Shown here: piece by piece, positions 1 to 4,494 of the stretch
How positions within the stretch are numbered: position 1 is the first letter of the stretch
How the letters are laid out: each line of letters opens with the position of its first letter
Assembly (NCBI GenBank): GCA_003645115.1
Contig: QNEG01000131.1
Coordinates: 1 to 5,532 of the forward strand
DNA from: a bacterium
Lineage (GTDB): Bacteria > UBP14 > UBA6098 > B30-G16
DNA length: 5,532 nt
Direction: 5' to 3'
Program-made: the position numbers and the translations under genes
Notes under the pieces: model-generated
Seen by the model: only the letters and a program-made list of their open reading frames with translations
The model's database searches: none
What the model was told of the DNA's origin: nothing

Positions 1-1114
1 CATATATTCTCAATTTTTGAAGTTCGTTATTGTAATAACATGATGCTGTAGCCCAGTCTCCTGTTGGATCATCAGAACCTACCGGAGAAATTACCGGTAA
101 TCTAATGCATCCACCACCAGCAGCACCAGTGAAATATCCAGAATATTTGGGGCTAAACCCATACACTCCATATTCGTTGCCAGCCCCATGCACTCCATAG
201 TCTCCAGTACCCAGAACACCGATATCATTTGCTGAAGAACCACGAACACCGATATCATTTGTTGAATAACCATAAACACCGATATCATTTGTTGAAACAC
301 CCCAAACACCGATACTATCTGTTGATTTACCATATACCCCCACATTATCACTAATTGCATATATTCCATAACTTGCCGATGGGGATTTATACGCTCGAAT
401 GCTGTCATTCCCGATTATTCTGGCGTATGTTCCGGTGCCGTCGTCCTCCCATTGTCCGGTGCCCGATCCACCCGGTTCTGCCCATAGGAATCCTCCACTG
501 CCTGAATCGTAAGTTAGAACATAACTATCCGTTGGATCGTTGGTCACATTCAGATCGGATTCCAGAATTGTTCCATCGGTAATTTCTTCGGTCTCGATTG
601 TATTACCCAGTGTAGCGGAGAGTGGGTCAGTTTCGGTGCCATCGCCGGTAATGGAGATGCCATCGGTTTGTATGGCACCACTACTTATTATGTAAGCGGT
701 ATCTGCATATACTGCAGAGTCTGCATAAGTTGCGGTATCTGCATAGATGGAACGAAATGCATAAGGTGTGGATACCAATGGCTCGCGGGGTGAGAGAATT
801 TCACCTTCCACCTCCAACTCTATCCAATAAGTGTCATCGAATGCAATGTCCAGAGTGGTAATAGAACCGAGTATTACATCGAATAATCCATTCACGATAG
901 AGACACTGTTGATTCCAGAATGTGCTTCTGTCCAGAGCGGTGTTCCCCCCGATTCAACATCGTAAATCCTGAATGTGATATCATAATTTCCCTCCAGTGC
1001 AACTCCATCTGTATCGGTCAATTTAGCCTGATAGTTTAACATTTTCGGCACAGTGGAAGCAAAAATTAGTTGAATCATAATAATCGCTATCAATCCGCAT
1101 ATTTTTTTCCACAT
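1..1114 (-). CDS. Secreted surface protein with GVYG-type tandem repeats (partial, C-terminus outside window)
   Basis: An open frame of 371 codons runs off the left edge without a stop, so the protein is longer than seen. It starts at ATG 1114 with AGGAGGG (1121-1127) 7 nt ahead. Residues 1-20 form a signal peptide (MWKK, then a hydrophobic stretch ending LIFAS). Residues 22-120 are a beta-rich domain with the landmarks VPKMLNYQAKL, FRIYD, LWTEA, IVNGLFDVILG, YWIELEVEGE and LSPREPLVSTPYAFRS. This arrangement is common in exported proteins of uncultured FCB-like bacteria and has no known biochemical role. Residues 124-140 hold three YAD(T/S)A repeats, probably a helical linker. Residues 141-240 are rich in Gly, Thr and Asp. 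Residues 259-324 are a GVxG tandem repeat, followed by a YFTGAAGGG segment and a fibre-tip-like stretch to the edge. It is the third gene of a minus-strand operon and its N-terminal domain is paralogous to that of the gene just upstream. Role inferred: an extracellular fibre or adhesin-like protein; no ligand or enzyme activity is visible. Confidence 0.85.
   Translation of the reverse strand, partial: MWKKICGLIAIIMIQLIFASTVPKMLNYQAKLTDTDGVALEGNYDITFRIYDVESGGTPLWTEAHSGINSVSIVNGLFDVILGSITTLDIAFDDTYWIELEVEGEILSPREPLVSTPYAFRSIYADTATYADSAVYADTAYIISSGAIQTDGISITGDGTETDPLSATLGNTIETEEITDGTILESDLNVTNDPTDSYVLTYDSGSGGFLWAEPGGSGTGQWEDDGTGTYARIIGNDSIRAYKSPSASYGIYAISDNVGVYGKSTDSIGVWGVSTNDIGVYGYSTNDIGVRGSSANDIGVLGTGDYGVHGAGNEYGVYGFSPKYSGYFTGAAGGGCIRLPVISPVGSDDPTGDWATASCYYNNELQKLRIY
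143..340 (-). repeat. In-frame tandem repeat, GVxGxS(T/A)NDI units of 8-10 codons
   Basis: Seven successive units are visible inside the secreted protein gene: GVYGKSTDSI (340-311), GVWGVSTNDI (310-281), GVYGYSTNDI (280-251), GVRGSSANDI (250-221), GVLGTGDY (220-197), GVHGAGNEY (196-170) and GVYGFSPKY (169-143). The 30-bp units at 310-221 are almost identical at DNA level outside codons 3 and 5, which suggests recent unit duplication. The units become shorter and more diverged towards the C-terminal side. A glycine every few residues and the regular period suggest a beta-solenoid or fibre shaft. This is a protein repeat, not a CRISPR: there are no spacers and the frame is kept throughout. Confidence 0.9.
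695..745 (-). repeat. Short coding repeat YAD(T/S)A x3
   Basis: Three consecutive 18-bp units encode YADTAT, YADSAV and YADTA (residues 124-140) of the long secreted protein. They lie directly after the conserved N-terminal domain. Alanine-rich hexapeptides like these recur at the same place in related secreted proteins and probably form a helical or coiled-coil linker; that structure is an inference. Confidence 0.75.
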
Positions 1115-1141
1115 TTTCCAACCCTCCTGTTAGTTTGTTTA

Positions 1142-1669
1142 TTACCATAGTTGATGTATTCTATATAGTTTGTATGTTTCCGATGATGCTTTTTGAGGAC
1201 CATTCAAATCGAGGAGAATTAAATTCCATTCGGTTCCATCCCAGCGTAAGATTTGCCCTGGTTGTGTTCCATCAGACATTTTATCGGGAGTGATAGAATT
1301 ATCGGGAACATTCAGTGCCCAGGGTGATGCCCACAATCGTTCTCGCCCGATTAGTTCCACTCCCTCGATTATCACTTCAAGCCATAATTCATTATGTGAT
1401 GCTACTACAGTATCTATTCTCAACCCCAGGGTGTCAGAGAATATGCCATTATGGACTTCCACTGTGTGGGACTCTTGTTCCCATAGTAAAGCATCGGGGT
1501 ATTCCGAATCAGCACTATTATATATTCTATAGCCGATTTCATATTCGCCGTTTACAGGGAAACCATCCTGATAAAGTTTTCCCTGATATCCTATTACTCT
1601 GGGGACATCGTTACCAGATACTATCTGGAGAAAACCGAGTAGGAAAATTATCGATGTGATATTTCTCAT
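1142..1669 (-). CDS. Short secreted protein sharing the N-terminal domain of the downstream surface protein
   Basis: This 175-residue protein has a signal peptide at residues 1-19 (MRNI, then SIIFLLGFLQIVSG). The beta-rich domain at residues 22-120 has VPRVIGYQGKL, YRIYNS, LLWEQES, VHNGIFSDTLG, LWLEVIIEG and RERLWASPWAL. These line up one by one with the landmarks of the protein encoded 27 bp downstream, so the two are paralogues. Residues 121-150 (VPDNSITPDKM, then GQILRWDGTEW) are a link that in longer relatives usually leads into a fibre or C-terminal module. Here the protein ends after another 25 residues at a TAA stop, so it is essentially a head domain only. No frameshift is apparent. 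The start at 1669 is 9 nt past the regulator's stop codon, which suggests translational coupling. Function unknown; an extracellular or envelope location is inferred. Confidence 0.85.
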   Translation of the reverse strand: MRNITSIIFLLGFLQIVSGNDVPRVIGYQGKLYQDGFPVNGEYEIGYRIYNSADSEYPDALLWEQESHTVEVHNGIFSDTLGLRIDTVVASHNELWLEVIIEGVELIGRERLWASPWALNVPDNSITPDKMSDGTQPGQILRWDGTEWNLILLDLNGPQKASSETYKLYRIHQLW

Positions 1670-1670
1670 A

Positions 1671-1678
1671 ACCTCCTC
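1671..1678 (-). promoter_or_regulatory. Ribosome binding site filling the 9-nt gap between regulator and secreted protein gene
   Basis: On the minus strand the junction reads TGA-GAGGAGGTT-ATG. The TGA is the stop of the TrmB-type regulator and the ATG starts the 175-residue protein. The strong GGAGG core lies only 2 nt from the ATG, much closer than usual, and there is no in-frame ATG, GTG or TTG just downstream to serve instead. The layout favours re-initiation by ribosomes that have just finished the regulator. Confidence 0.6.
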
Positions 1679-2503
1679 TCATTTTCTGGAATTAGCTATT
1701 TGCTCGATTTTTTGTATAGTCAATTGTGATGCCTTTCCCCATAGTGAATCGAATGCAAAAATTTGTAGTGCGATAAGTTCCCTGTTTTCACTGAATAAAG
1801 AGGTAAGATGTTTGGGTTCCACATTCTGTCTGATAACGGTAAGACTGGCGAAATCATCTAATATTAATAATTTAGCGGGCGCCTTTTCAATATGTTTTAC
1901 TATCACACCATTTTCTATATATTTTACACAATCTTTTGCAACCTGCGGATTTTTCAACACCGCATCCTCGAATATTATCCTATTATCGATTCCTTTTTCA
2001 CTGTATTCTGCGATTTCCTGTTCAGCCGATTTATATACTACCAGAAGTGGATGGCGAACTATATTCCTTATTATGGATTTAGTTTTGGACAGGCATCTAT
2101 CGATAATTCTTTGCGTGGTGGCGATTCCTCGAACTATCATAATATCATTTTCATTATCCAGAGAAATTGGATTACTCTGATATAATTTCTCTGCCTGTTC
2201 GGTAATTTCCTGCGCAATAGATGGCAGTTCTCGGTTTAGTTTGCGAATTTTATCCAGTCTCTCATCAATTATCGGACCCAGTGCTTGTTTCGGTGGTAAT
2301 GGACTCAATCGTAATGGATTGCCAGATATTTCCGCTATCAATCCCTTTTGCAAAAGCCTTTTCATTATGGAATATGCAGTAGTCCTGCCGATACCAGCCA
2401 CTTCTGCGCATTCCTCTACTTTCGCCTTACCGAGTTTTAGCAATGCATAGTATAGCTTTGCCTCTCCCTCGTCTAACCCGAAGTTTTGTAATAACTTTTC
2501 CAT
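1679..2503 (-). CDS. TrmB-family transcriptional regulator
   Basis: This 274-residue protein has the domain order of TrmB-type regulators. Residues 1-65 are a winged helix-turn-helix (LLQNFGLDEGEAKLYYALLK, then a recognition-helix region around IGRTTAYSIMKRLLQKGLI). Residues 72-112 form a charged helix that probably dimerises as a coiled coil. Residues 118-260 are a phospholipase-D-like effector domain ending in the typical FDSLWGKA helix. The HxKxxxxD motif of that fold appears as P209-x-K211-x4-D216, so the catalytic His is absent and a ligand-sensing role fits better than an enzymatic one. In characterised TrmB proteins this region often binds sugars; the ligand here cannot be told. The ATG at 2503 follows GGGGAG by 3 nt. 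It is the first gene of an operon with two secreted proteins, and its promoter carries dyads suited to autoregulation. The family assignment is firm; the targets are inferred. Confidence 0.9.
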   Translation of the reverse strand: MEKLLQNFGLDEGEAKLYYALLKLGKAKVEECAEVAGIGRTTAYSIMKRLLQKGLIAEISGNPLRLSPLPPKQALGPIIDERLDKIRKLNRELPSIAQEITEQAEKLYQSNPISLDNENDIMIVRGIATTQRIIDRCLSKTKSIIRNIVRHPLLVVYKSAEQEIAEYSEKGIDNRIIFEDAVLKNPQVAKDCVKYIENGVIVKHIEKAPAKLLILDDFASLTVIRQNVEPKHLTSLFSENRELIALQIFAFDSLWGKASQLTIQKIEQIANSRK

Positions 2504-2512
2504 AGTCTCCCC

Positions 2513-2546
2513 ATTTGTTATTCATATTGAATGACAAATTCAATAT
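2513..2546. promoter_or_regulatory. Candidate operator: two overlapping dyads at the regulator promoter
   Basis: Dyad A spans 2513-2539: ATTTGTTATTCA, a 3-bp centre, then TGAATGACAAAT, with 11 of 12 positions paired. Dyad B spans 2524-2546: ATATTGAAT, GACAA, ATTCAATAT, with perfect 9-bp arms. They share the half-site at 2528-2532, so a bound dimer on one would compete or cooperate with one on the other. Together they cover the -10 box and the likely start of transcription of the regulator operon, a classic repressor position. Binding by the adjacent TrmB-type protein is inferred from the location. Confidence 0.65.
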
Positions 2547-2569
2547 AAACACCCTGAATCTTATGTCAA
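2542..2569 (-). promoter_or_regulatory. Sigma70-type promoter of the regulator/secreted protein operon
   Basis: Minus-strand reading gives a perfect -35 TTGACA (2569-2564), a 16-bp spacer and a -10 TATATT (2547-2542). Transcription would begin near 2535, giving a leader of about 32 nt before ATG 2503. Directly upstream (2570-2589) lie runs of A and T resembling an UP element. The -10 box lies inside the candidate operator. Confidence 0.75.
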
Positions 2570-2662
2570 GTTTTTTTTGAAAAAATTTTTCGCTACAAAG
2601 AAATTTGCGATTTATATCGGGGACTATAACTTATTTTGTAATTGATATGGAGGTAATAAATT

Positions 2663-2698
2663 ATCTCCCCTGCATAGAAAAACAAAACACGGGGAGGT
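2663..2698 (+). promoter_or_regulatory. Possible hairpin masking a ribosome binding site
   Basis: CTCCCC (2665-2670) is complementary to GGGGAG (2691-2696). In RNA the stem extends by a U-G pair and an A-U pair to 8 pairs, closing a 20-nt A-rich loop. The right arm is the ribosome binding site of the 17-codon ORF starting at 2704, so the fold would hide it. A second dyad, GTTTCA-AA-TGAAAC (2697-2710), overlaps the start codon. Whether this strand is transcribed here is not shown. Confidence 0.35.
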
Positions 2699-2703
2699 TT
2701 CAA

Positions 2704-2757
2704 ATGAAACAGATTTCGGGACAGTTGAAACAATATTTGCGCATATCAGAAGAATAA
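2704..2757 (+). CDS. Possible 17-residue leader peptide ORF
   Basis: ATG 2704 follows GGGGAGG by 6 nt and the frame reads MKQISGQLKQYLRISEE before TAA. The same frame is open upstream to an ATG at 2647, which would give 36 residues but has no ribosome binding site. The peptide is hydrophilic with no signal or membrane segment and resembles nothing I recognise. It could be a leader peptide for the genes from 2927, 169 bp away, or chance. The strong ribosome binding site is the only support. Confidence 0.25.
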   Translation: MKQISGQLKQYLRISEE

Positions 2758-2866
2758 CACATTGGTTCGGCGCATTCAATAGCATAAACAGTGTCAGAAA
2801 ACTGACCACCCTGCCAGTTCTCGAAATTACACAAAATTAATTGCAAACTCGAACTATAAAAAATTC

Positions 2867-2896
2867 TTGCTTTACGCCCCAAAAAACATAATTTTG
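2867..2896 (+). promoter_or_regulatory. Possible Bacteroidetes-style promoter for the exported protein/LipM pair
   Basis: TTG (2867-2869), 19 bp, then TAATTTTG (2889-2896) fits the TTTG / TAnnTTTG arrangement described for Bacteroidetes, with a start near 2903, about 24 nt before ATG 2927. A standard sigma70 reading of the same stretch is weak. The motif is short and the host lineage is uncertain, so this is tentative. Confidence 0.3.
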
Positions 2897-2926
2897 CAAA
2901 GATAGAAATATTCAAGGGGGATAAAT

Positions 2927-3325
2927 ATGAAATGGAAAAAAATAATTATTATGGTATGTGTAATTGGATTGGTAAATATAATTTTCGGTCAGGAAAAATC
3001 GAAAAATACCCAAAAAGTAACTCCCGATTTGTTCGTGGAATTGTATGTGGAATTGTCCATAGCAGCGGAGCAATTTCTGGAGGACAGCGCTAAATTGGTT
3101 CAGGTTCAAGATAGTATTTTCGATAGTTTCAATGTGACACGCCAAAGCTTCGATGAATTTCGCCAGGAAATGGATAAAGAACCAGAGAAGTGGAACGATA
3201 TCTGGAAACAAATAGTGGATAAACTGGAGGAGAAAGACCGATTGGATAAGAAATCTCCTGTGGAATCGGAAGAAAAGAAAACAAATAAAAATCCAGAATT
3301 AAATTCTGAGGGAGAAGATGAATAA
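2927..3325 (+). CDS. Small exported protein with charged C-terminal tail, DUF4296-like at best
   Basis: This 132-residue protein starts at ATG 2927, 6 nt after AAGGGGG. Residues 1-21 are a signal peptide (MKWKK, hydrophobic core, ending IIFG before QEK). No lipobox cysteine follows; the only Cys is inside the hydrophobic core. Residues 32-100 are helical: TPDLFVELYVELSIAAEQFL, then a DSIFDSFNVTRQSFDEF stretch and a PEKWNDIWKQIVDKLEEK helix. This pattern (short acidic helix, 'DSIF..+..VT...F', 'PEKW..I') recalls DUF4296 and similar small periplasmic proteins, but the match is from memory and weak. Residues 100-132 are almost all charged or polar and likely disordered. The last 8 bp overlap the LipM-type gene, so the two are translated together. 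A link to lipoylation is suggested only by this overlap; the protein itself should be periplasmic. Confidence 0.8.
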   Translation: MKWKKIIIMVCVIGLVNIIFGQEKSKNTQKVTPDLFVELYVELSIAAEQFLEDSAKLVQVQDSIFDSFNVTRQSFDEFRQEMDKEPEKWNDIWKQIVDKLEEKDRLDKKSPVESEEKKTNKNPELNSEGEDE

Positions 3326-4085
3326 GCCAGGTTTCCTCTCTTCTTGCCGAATAGAAAATCTCGACGATTACGAATGGAATATCTTAGTTGACCCTCATCT
3401 CTCTGGTGGGGAAAATATGGAACGGGATAGACTATTGCTAAAATGGGCATATTGCAGTCCCGATGCCAAACCGATTCTTCGCTTCTTTATGTGGAACCCA
3501 CCAGCAATATCGATAGGATTTATGCAAAGTATGAATGATATCGATACCCAAAAATGTAGTTCCGCTGGAATAGATGTGGTTTGTCGTCCCACTGGTGGGC
3601 GAGCGATATTTCATCACACAGAATTTACCTATTCTGTGACTATTCCGCCGAGCCATCCACTGGCAAAATTATCTGTCCTCGAGACTTATAATGAAATAAG
3701 TCTATGTCTGGCTCATGGATTGCAAAATTTAGGAATAAAAGCAACACTCTCGCCAGGAAATTTTAGTTCAAAGAATAATAGGAATCCATCCTGTTTTTCA
3801 TCTACTTCCCGATATGAATTGGTGGTGAATGGGAAAAAAATAGTGGGTAGTGCTCAAAGAAGAAAGCATAATGCGTTGCTTCAACAGGGTTCCATTATGA
3901 CTGGAGAACAATATATTCAAATCGCAGATTTTCTGACCGTCGATAATGATATAGTTAGAAATGAATTGCTTAATCATAGCACATATATAGAAAAAGAATT
4001 GGGCTATATTCCGTCGTATGAAGATTTTACTGAGGCTATTATTGCTGGATTCAAAAAAGCTTTCCGAGTATCTGGGAGTAAATAA
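3318..4085 (+). CDS. lipM: LipM-type octanoyl/lipoyl-protein transferase (BPL/LPL fold)
   Basis: This 255-residue cytoplasmic enzyme has the biotin/lipoate ligase catalytic fold. Motifs in order are GGENMERDRLLL (30-41), LRFFMWNPPAISIGFMQ (54-70), GIDVVCRPTGGRAIFHHTEF (84-103), NPSCFSSTSRYELVVNGKK (156-174) and IVGSAQRR (175-182), then LLQQGSIM. RPTGGRA is the substrate-binding loop. Lys173 or Lys174 in NGKK-IVGSAQ is the conserved lysine. Cys159 in PSCF matches the catalytic cysteine of LipM, which moves octanoate from acyl carrier protein to the lipoyl domain of GcvH before sulphur insertion by LipA. There is no C-terminal accessory domain as in E. coli LplA, which supports LipM over an ATP-dependent ligase, though the latter is not excluded. 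The ATG at 3318 lies inside the end of the upstream gene (ATGAATAA overlap) and is served by GAGGGAG at 3308-3314. No other lipoylation gene is in the window. Confidence 0.85.
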   Translation: MNKPGFLSSCRIENLDDYEWNILVDPHLSGGENMERDRLLLKWAYCSPDAKPILRFFMWNPPAISIGFMQSMNDIDTQKCSSAGIDVVCRPTGGRAIFHHTEFTYSVTIPPSHPLAKLSVLETYNEISLCLAHGLQNLGIKATLSPGNFSSKNNRNPSCFSSTSRYELVVNGKKIVGSAQRRKHNALLQQGSIMTGEQYIQIADFLTVDNDIVRNELLNHSTYIEKELGYIPSYEDFTEAIIAGFKKAFRVSGSK

Positions 4086-4151
4086 ATTGTTCACCGATTA
4101 GCTATTTTAGCCGATGCGAATATTGATAATAAACTTTTATGGCATTATCTA

Positions 4152-4180
4152 TTGCCAATTTTCCTGAATTATAATATAAT
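4152..4180 (+). promoter_or_regulatory. Sigma70-type promoter upstream of the nucleotidyltransferase
   Basis: TTGCCA (4152-4157), a 17-bp spacer and a perfect TATAAT (4175-4180) give a near-consensus promoter. Transcription would start near 4187, leaving a leader of about 308 nt before ATG 4495. The -10 box lies within a 15-bp palindrome, AATTATA-A-TATAATT (4167-4181), which could be a binding site or merely AT composition. Confidence 0.55.
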
Positions 4181-4273
4181 TGTGATGGAAAGTTAAATTT
4201 ATGATGAACAGTTCTGTGAAATCGAGATTTTATCCCGAGATATTAAACGGAGTGTGTTAAAAACTACTGACAA

Positions 4274-4403
4274 TGTCATTGCGCAGTATTACTTCGTCTA
4301 TTCAATCTCCCGAAAATCTTCCCGCCAGGGTGGGATTAGATTTTCGAGACTCCTCGAAATTCCTCAAAATAAAGGTTTTGGAATTTCGGGACTCGCAATG
4401 GCA
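4274..4403. repeat. Degenerate palindromic (REP/MITE-like) element with two internal hairpins
   Basis: The outer arms TGTCATTGCG (4274-4283) and CGCAATGGCA (4394-4403) are inverted with one mismatch, which is a U-G pair in plus-strand RNA. Inside are two hairpins. The first, 4311-4346, has 9-bp arms CGAAAATCT / AGATTTTCG plus an inner TCCC/GGGA. The second, 4355-4388, has 9-bp arms CGAAATTCC / GGAATTTCG plus an inner AAAA/TTTT. Each is followed by TTCG(A/G)GACTC. From memory, arms ending GTCATTGCG / CGCAATG with internal CAATCTC recur as dispersed palindromic repeats in many bacterial genomes. No transposase gene is inside. It may be a worn mobile repeat now acting as RNA structure in the leader of the next gene. 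Confidence 0.6.
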
Positions 4404-4460
4404 ATTTGGAAATGATTTATTTATTCCCTAGATGGAAGGTGGGAAAATATTTTGCAGGAG

Positions 4461-4477
4461 TATAATAATTTATTATA
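4461..4477. repeat. 17-bp AT-only perfect palindrome before the ribosome binding site
   Basis: TATAATAA-T-TTATTATA is perfectly symmetric and ends 5 bp before AAGGAGGT. It also holds a TATAAT-like box; another TATAAT at 4474-4479 has a poor -35 (TTTGCA, 4451-4456) at 17 bp. It could be a second promoter or an operator. Its composition makes chance symmetry more likely than for the other dyads. Confidence 0.4.
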
Positions 4478-4482
4478 ATAAT

Positions 4483-4490
4483 AAGGAGGT
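4483..4490 (+). promoter_or_regulatory. Ribosome binding site fixing the nucleotidyltransferase start at 4495
   Basis: AAGGAGGT lies 4 nt before ATG 4495. The upstream in-frame ATG at 4432 has no such site and would add 21 residues (MEGGKIFCRS...) ahead of the nucleotide-binding loop that normally begins right at the N-terminus, so 4495 is preferred. Confidence 0.9.
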
Positions 4491-4494
4491 ATTT

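Larger units (their letters stand above)
2570..2926. other. Divergent AT-rich spacer without a recognised gene
   Basis: About 357 bp lie between the divergent regulator operon and the plus-strand operon. The end next to the regulator (2570-2589) is A/T tracts. The middle contains a short ORF with its own ribosome binding site and a hairpin over that site. Another small hairpin, GTCAG-AAAA-CTGAC, lies at 2793-2806 with no U-run after it. A weak promoter-like pair sits just before 2927. No tRNA or known riboswitch core was recognised. Confidence 0.6.
4086..4494 (+). other. Spacer with promoter, palindromic element and structured leader
   Basis: There is no convincing gene in 409 bp. It holds, in order, a sigma70-like promoter (4152-4180), a 130-bp palindromic element (4274-4403), an AT-only palindrome (4461-4477) and the ribosome binding site of the nucleotidyltransferase (4483-4490). 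A 19-codon ORF at 4201-4260 has no ribosome binding site and is not called. No hairpin with a U-run was found after the LipM-type gene. Confidence 0.65.

Noticed and set aside
221..310. 30-bp repeats as a CRISPR array
   Set aside because: The units abut without spacers, stay in frame, and encode a protein repeat.
143..340. Diversity-generating retroelement target
   Set aside because: Variation at two codons is suggestive, but there is no reverse transcriptase, template repeat or terminal variable region in the window.
91..408. Minus-strand ORF of 105 codons
   Set aside because: It reads the repeat region of the secreted protein in another frame; its VFGVFQQ/ISVFMV repeats are the out-of-frame image of GVxGxSTNDI.
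1315..1659. Plus-strand ORFs opposite the short secreted protein
   Set aside because: They are antisense to a gene with signal peptide and recognised domain and have no ribosome binding site or familiar features.
1656..2180. Plus-strand ORF of 174 codons opposite the regulator
   Set aside because: It is the antisense image of the well-supported TrmB-type gene; its Ile/Ser/Phe-rich sequence is typical of a shadow frame.
2793..2806. GTCAG-AAAA-CTGAC hairpin as a terminator
   Set aside because: The stem is only 5 bp and no T-run follows on either strand.
2624..2915. Minus-strand ORFs in the divergent spacer (61 and 71 codons)
   Set aside because: Cys/Phe-rich translations without ribosome binding sites, and they overlap each other in different frames.
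4141..4156. GGCA...TGCC mini-hairpin after the LipM-type gene as a terminator
   Set aside because: The stem is 4 bp with an 8-nt loop and no T-run; it overlaps the promoter -35 box.
4201..4260. 19-codon ORF in the nucleotidyltransferase leader
   Set aside because: No ribosome binding site before the double ATG and no recognisable sequence.
4432..4494. 21-residue N-terminal extension of the nucleotidyltransferase
   Set aside because: It lacks a ribosome binding site, would precede the nucleotide loop that starts at the family's N-terminus, and would translate through the AT palindrome and the AAGGAGGT site.
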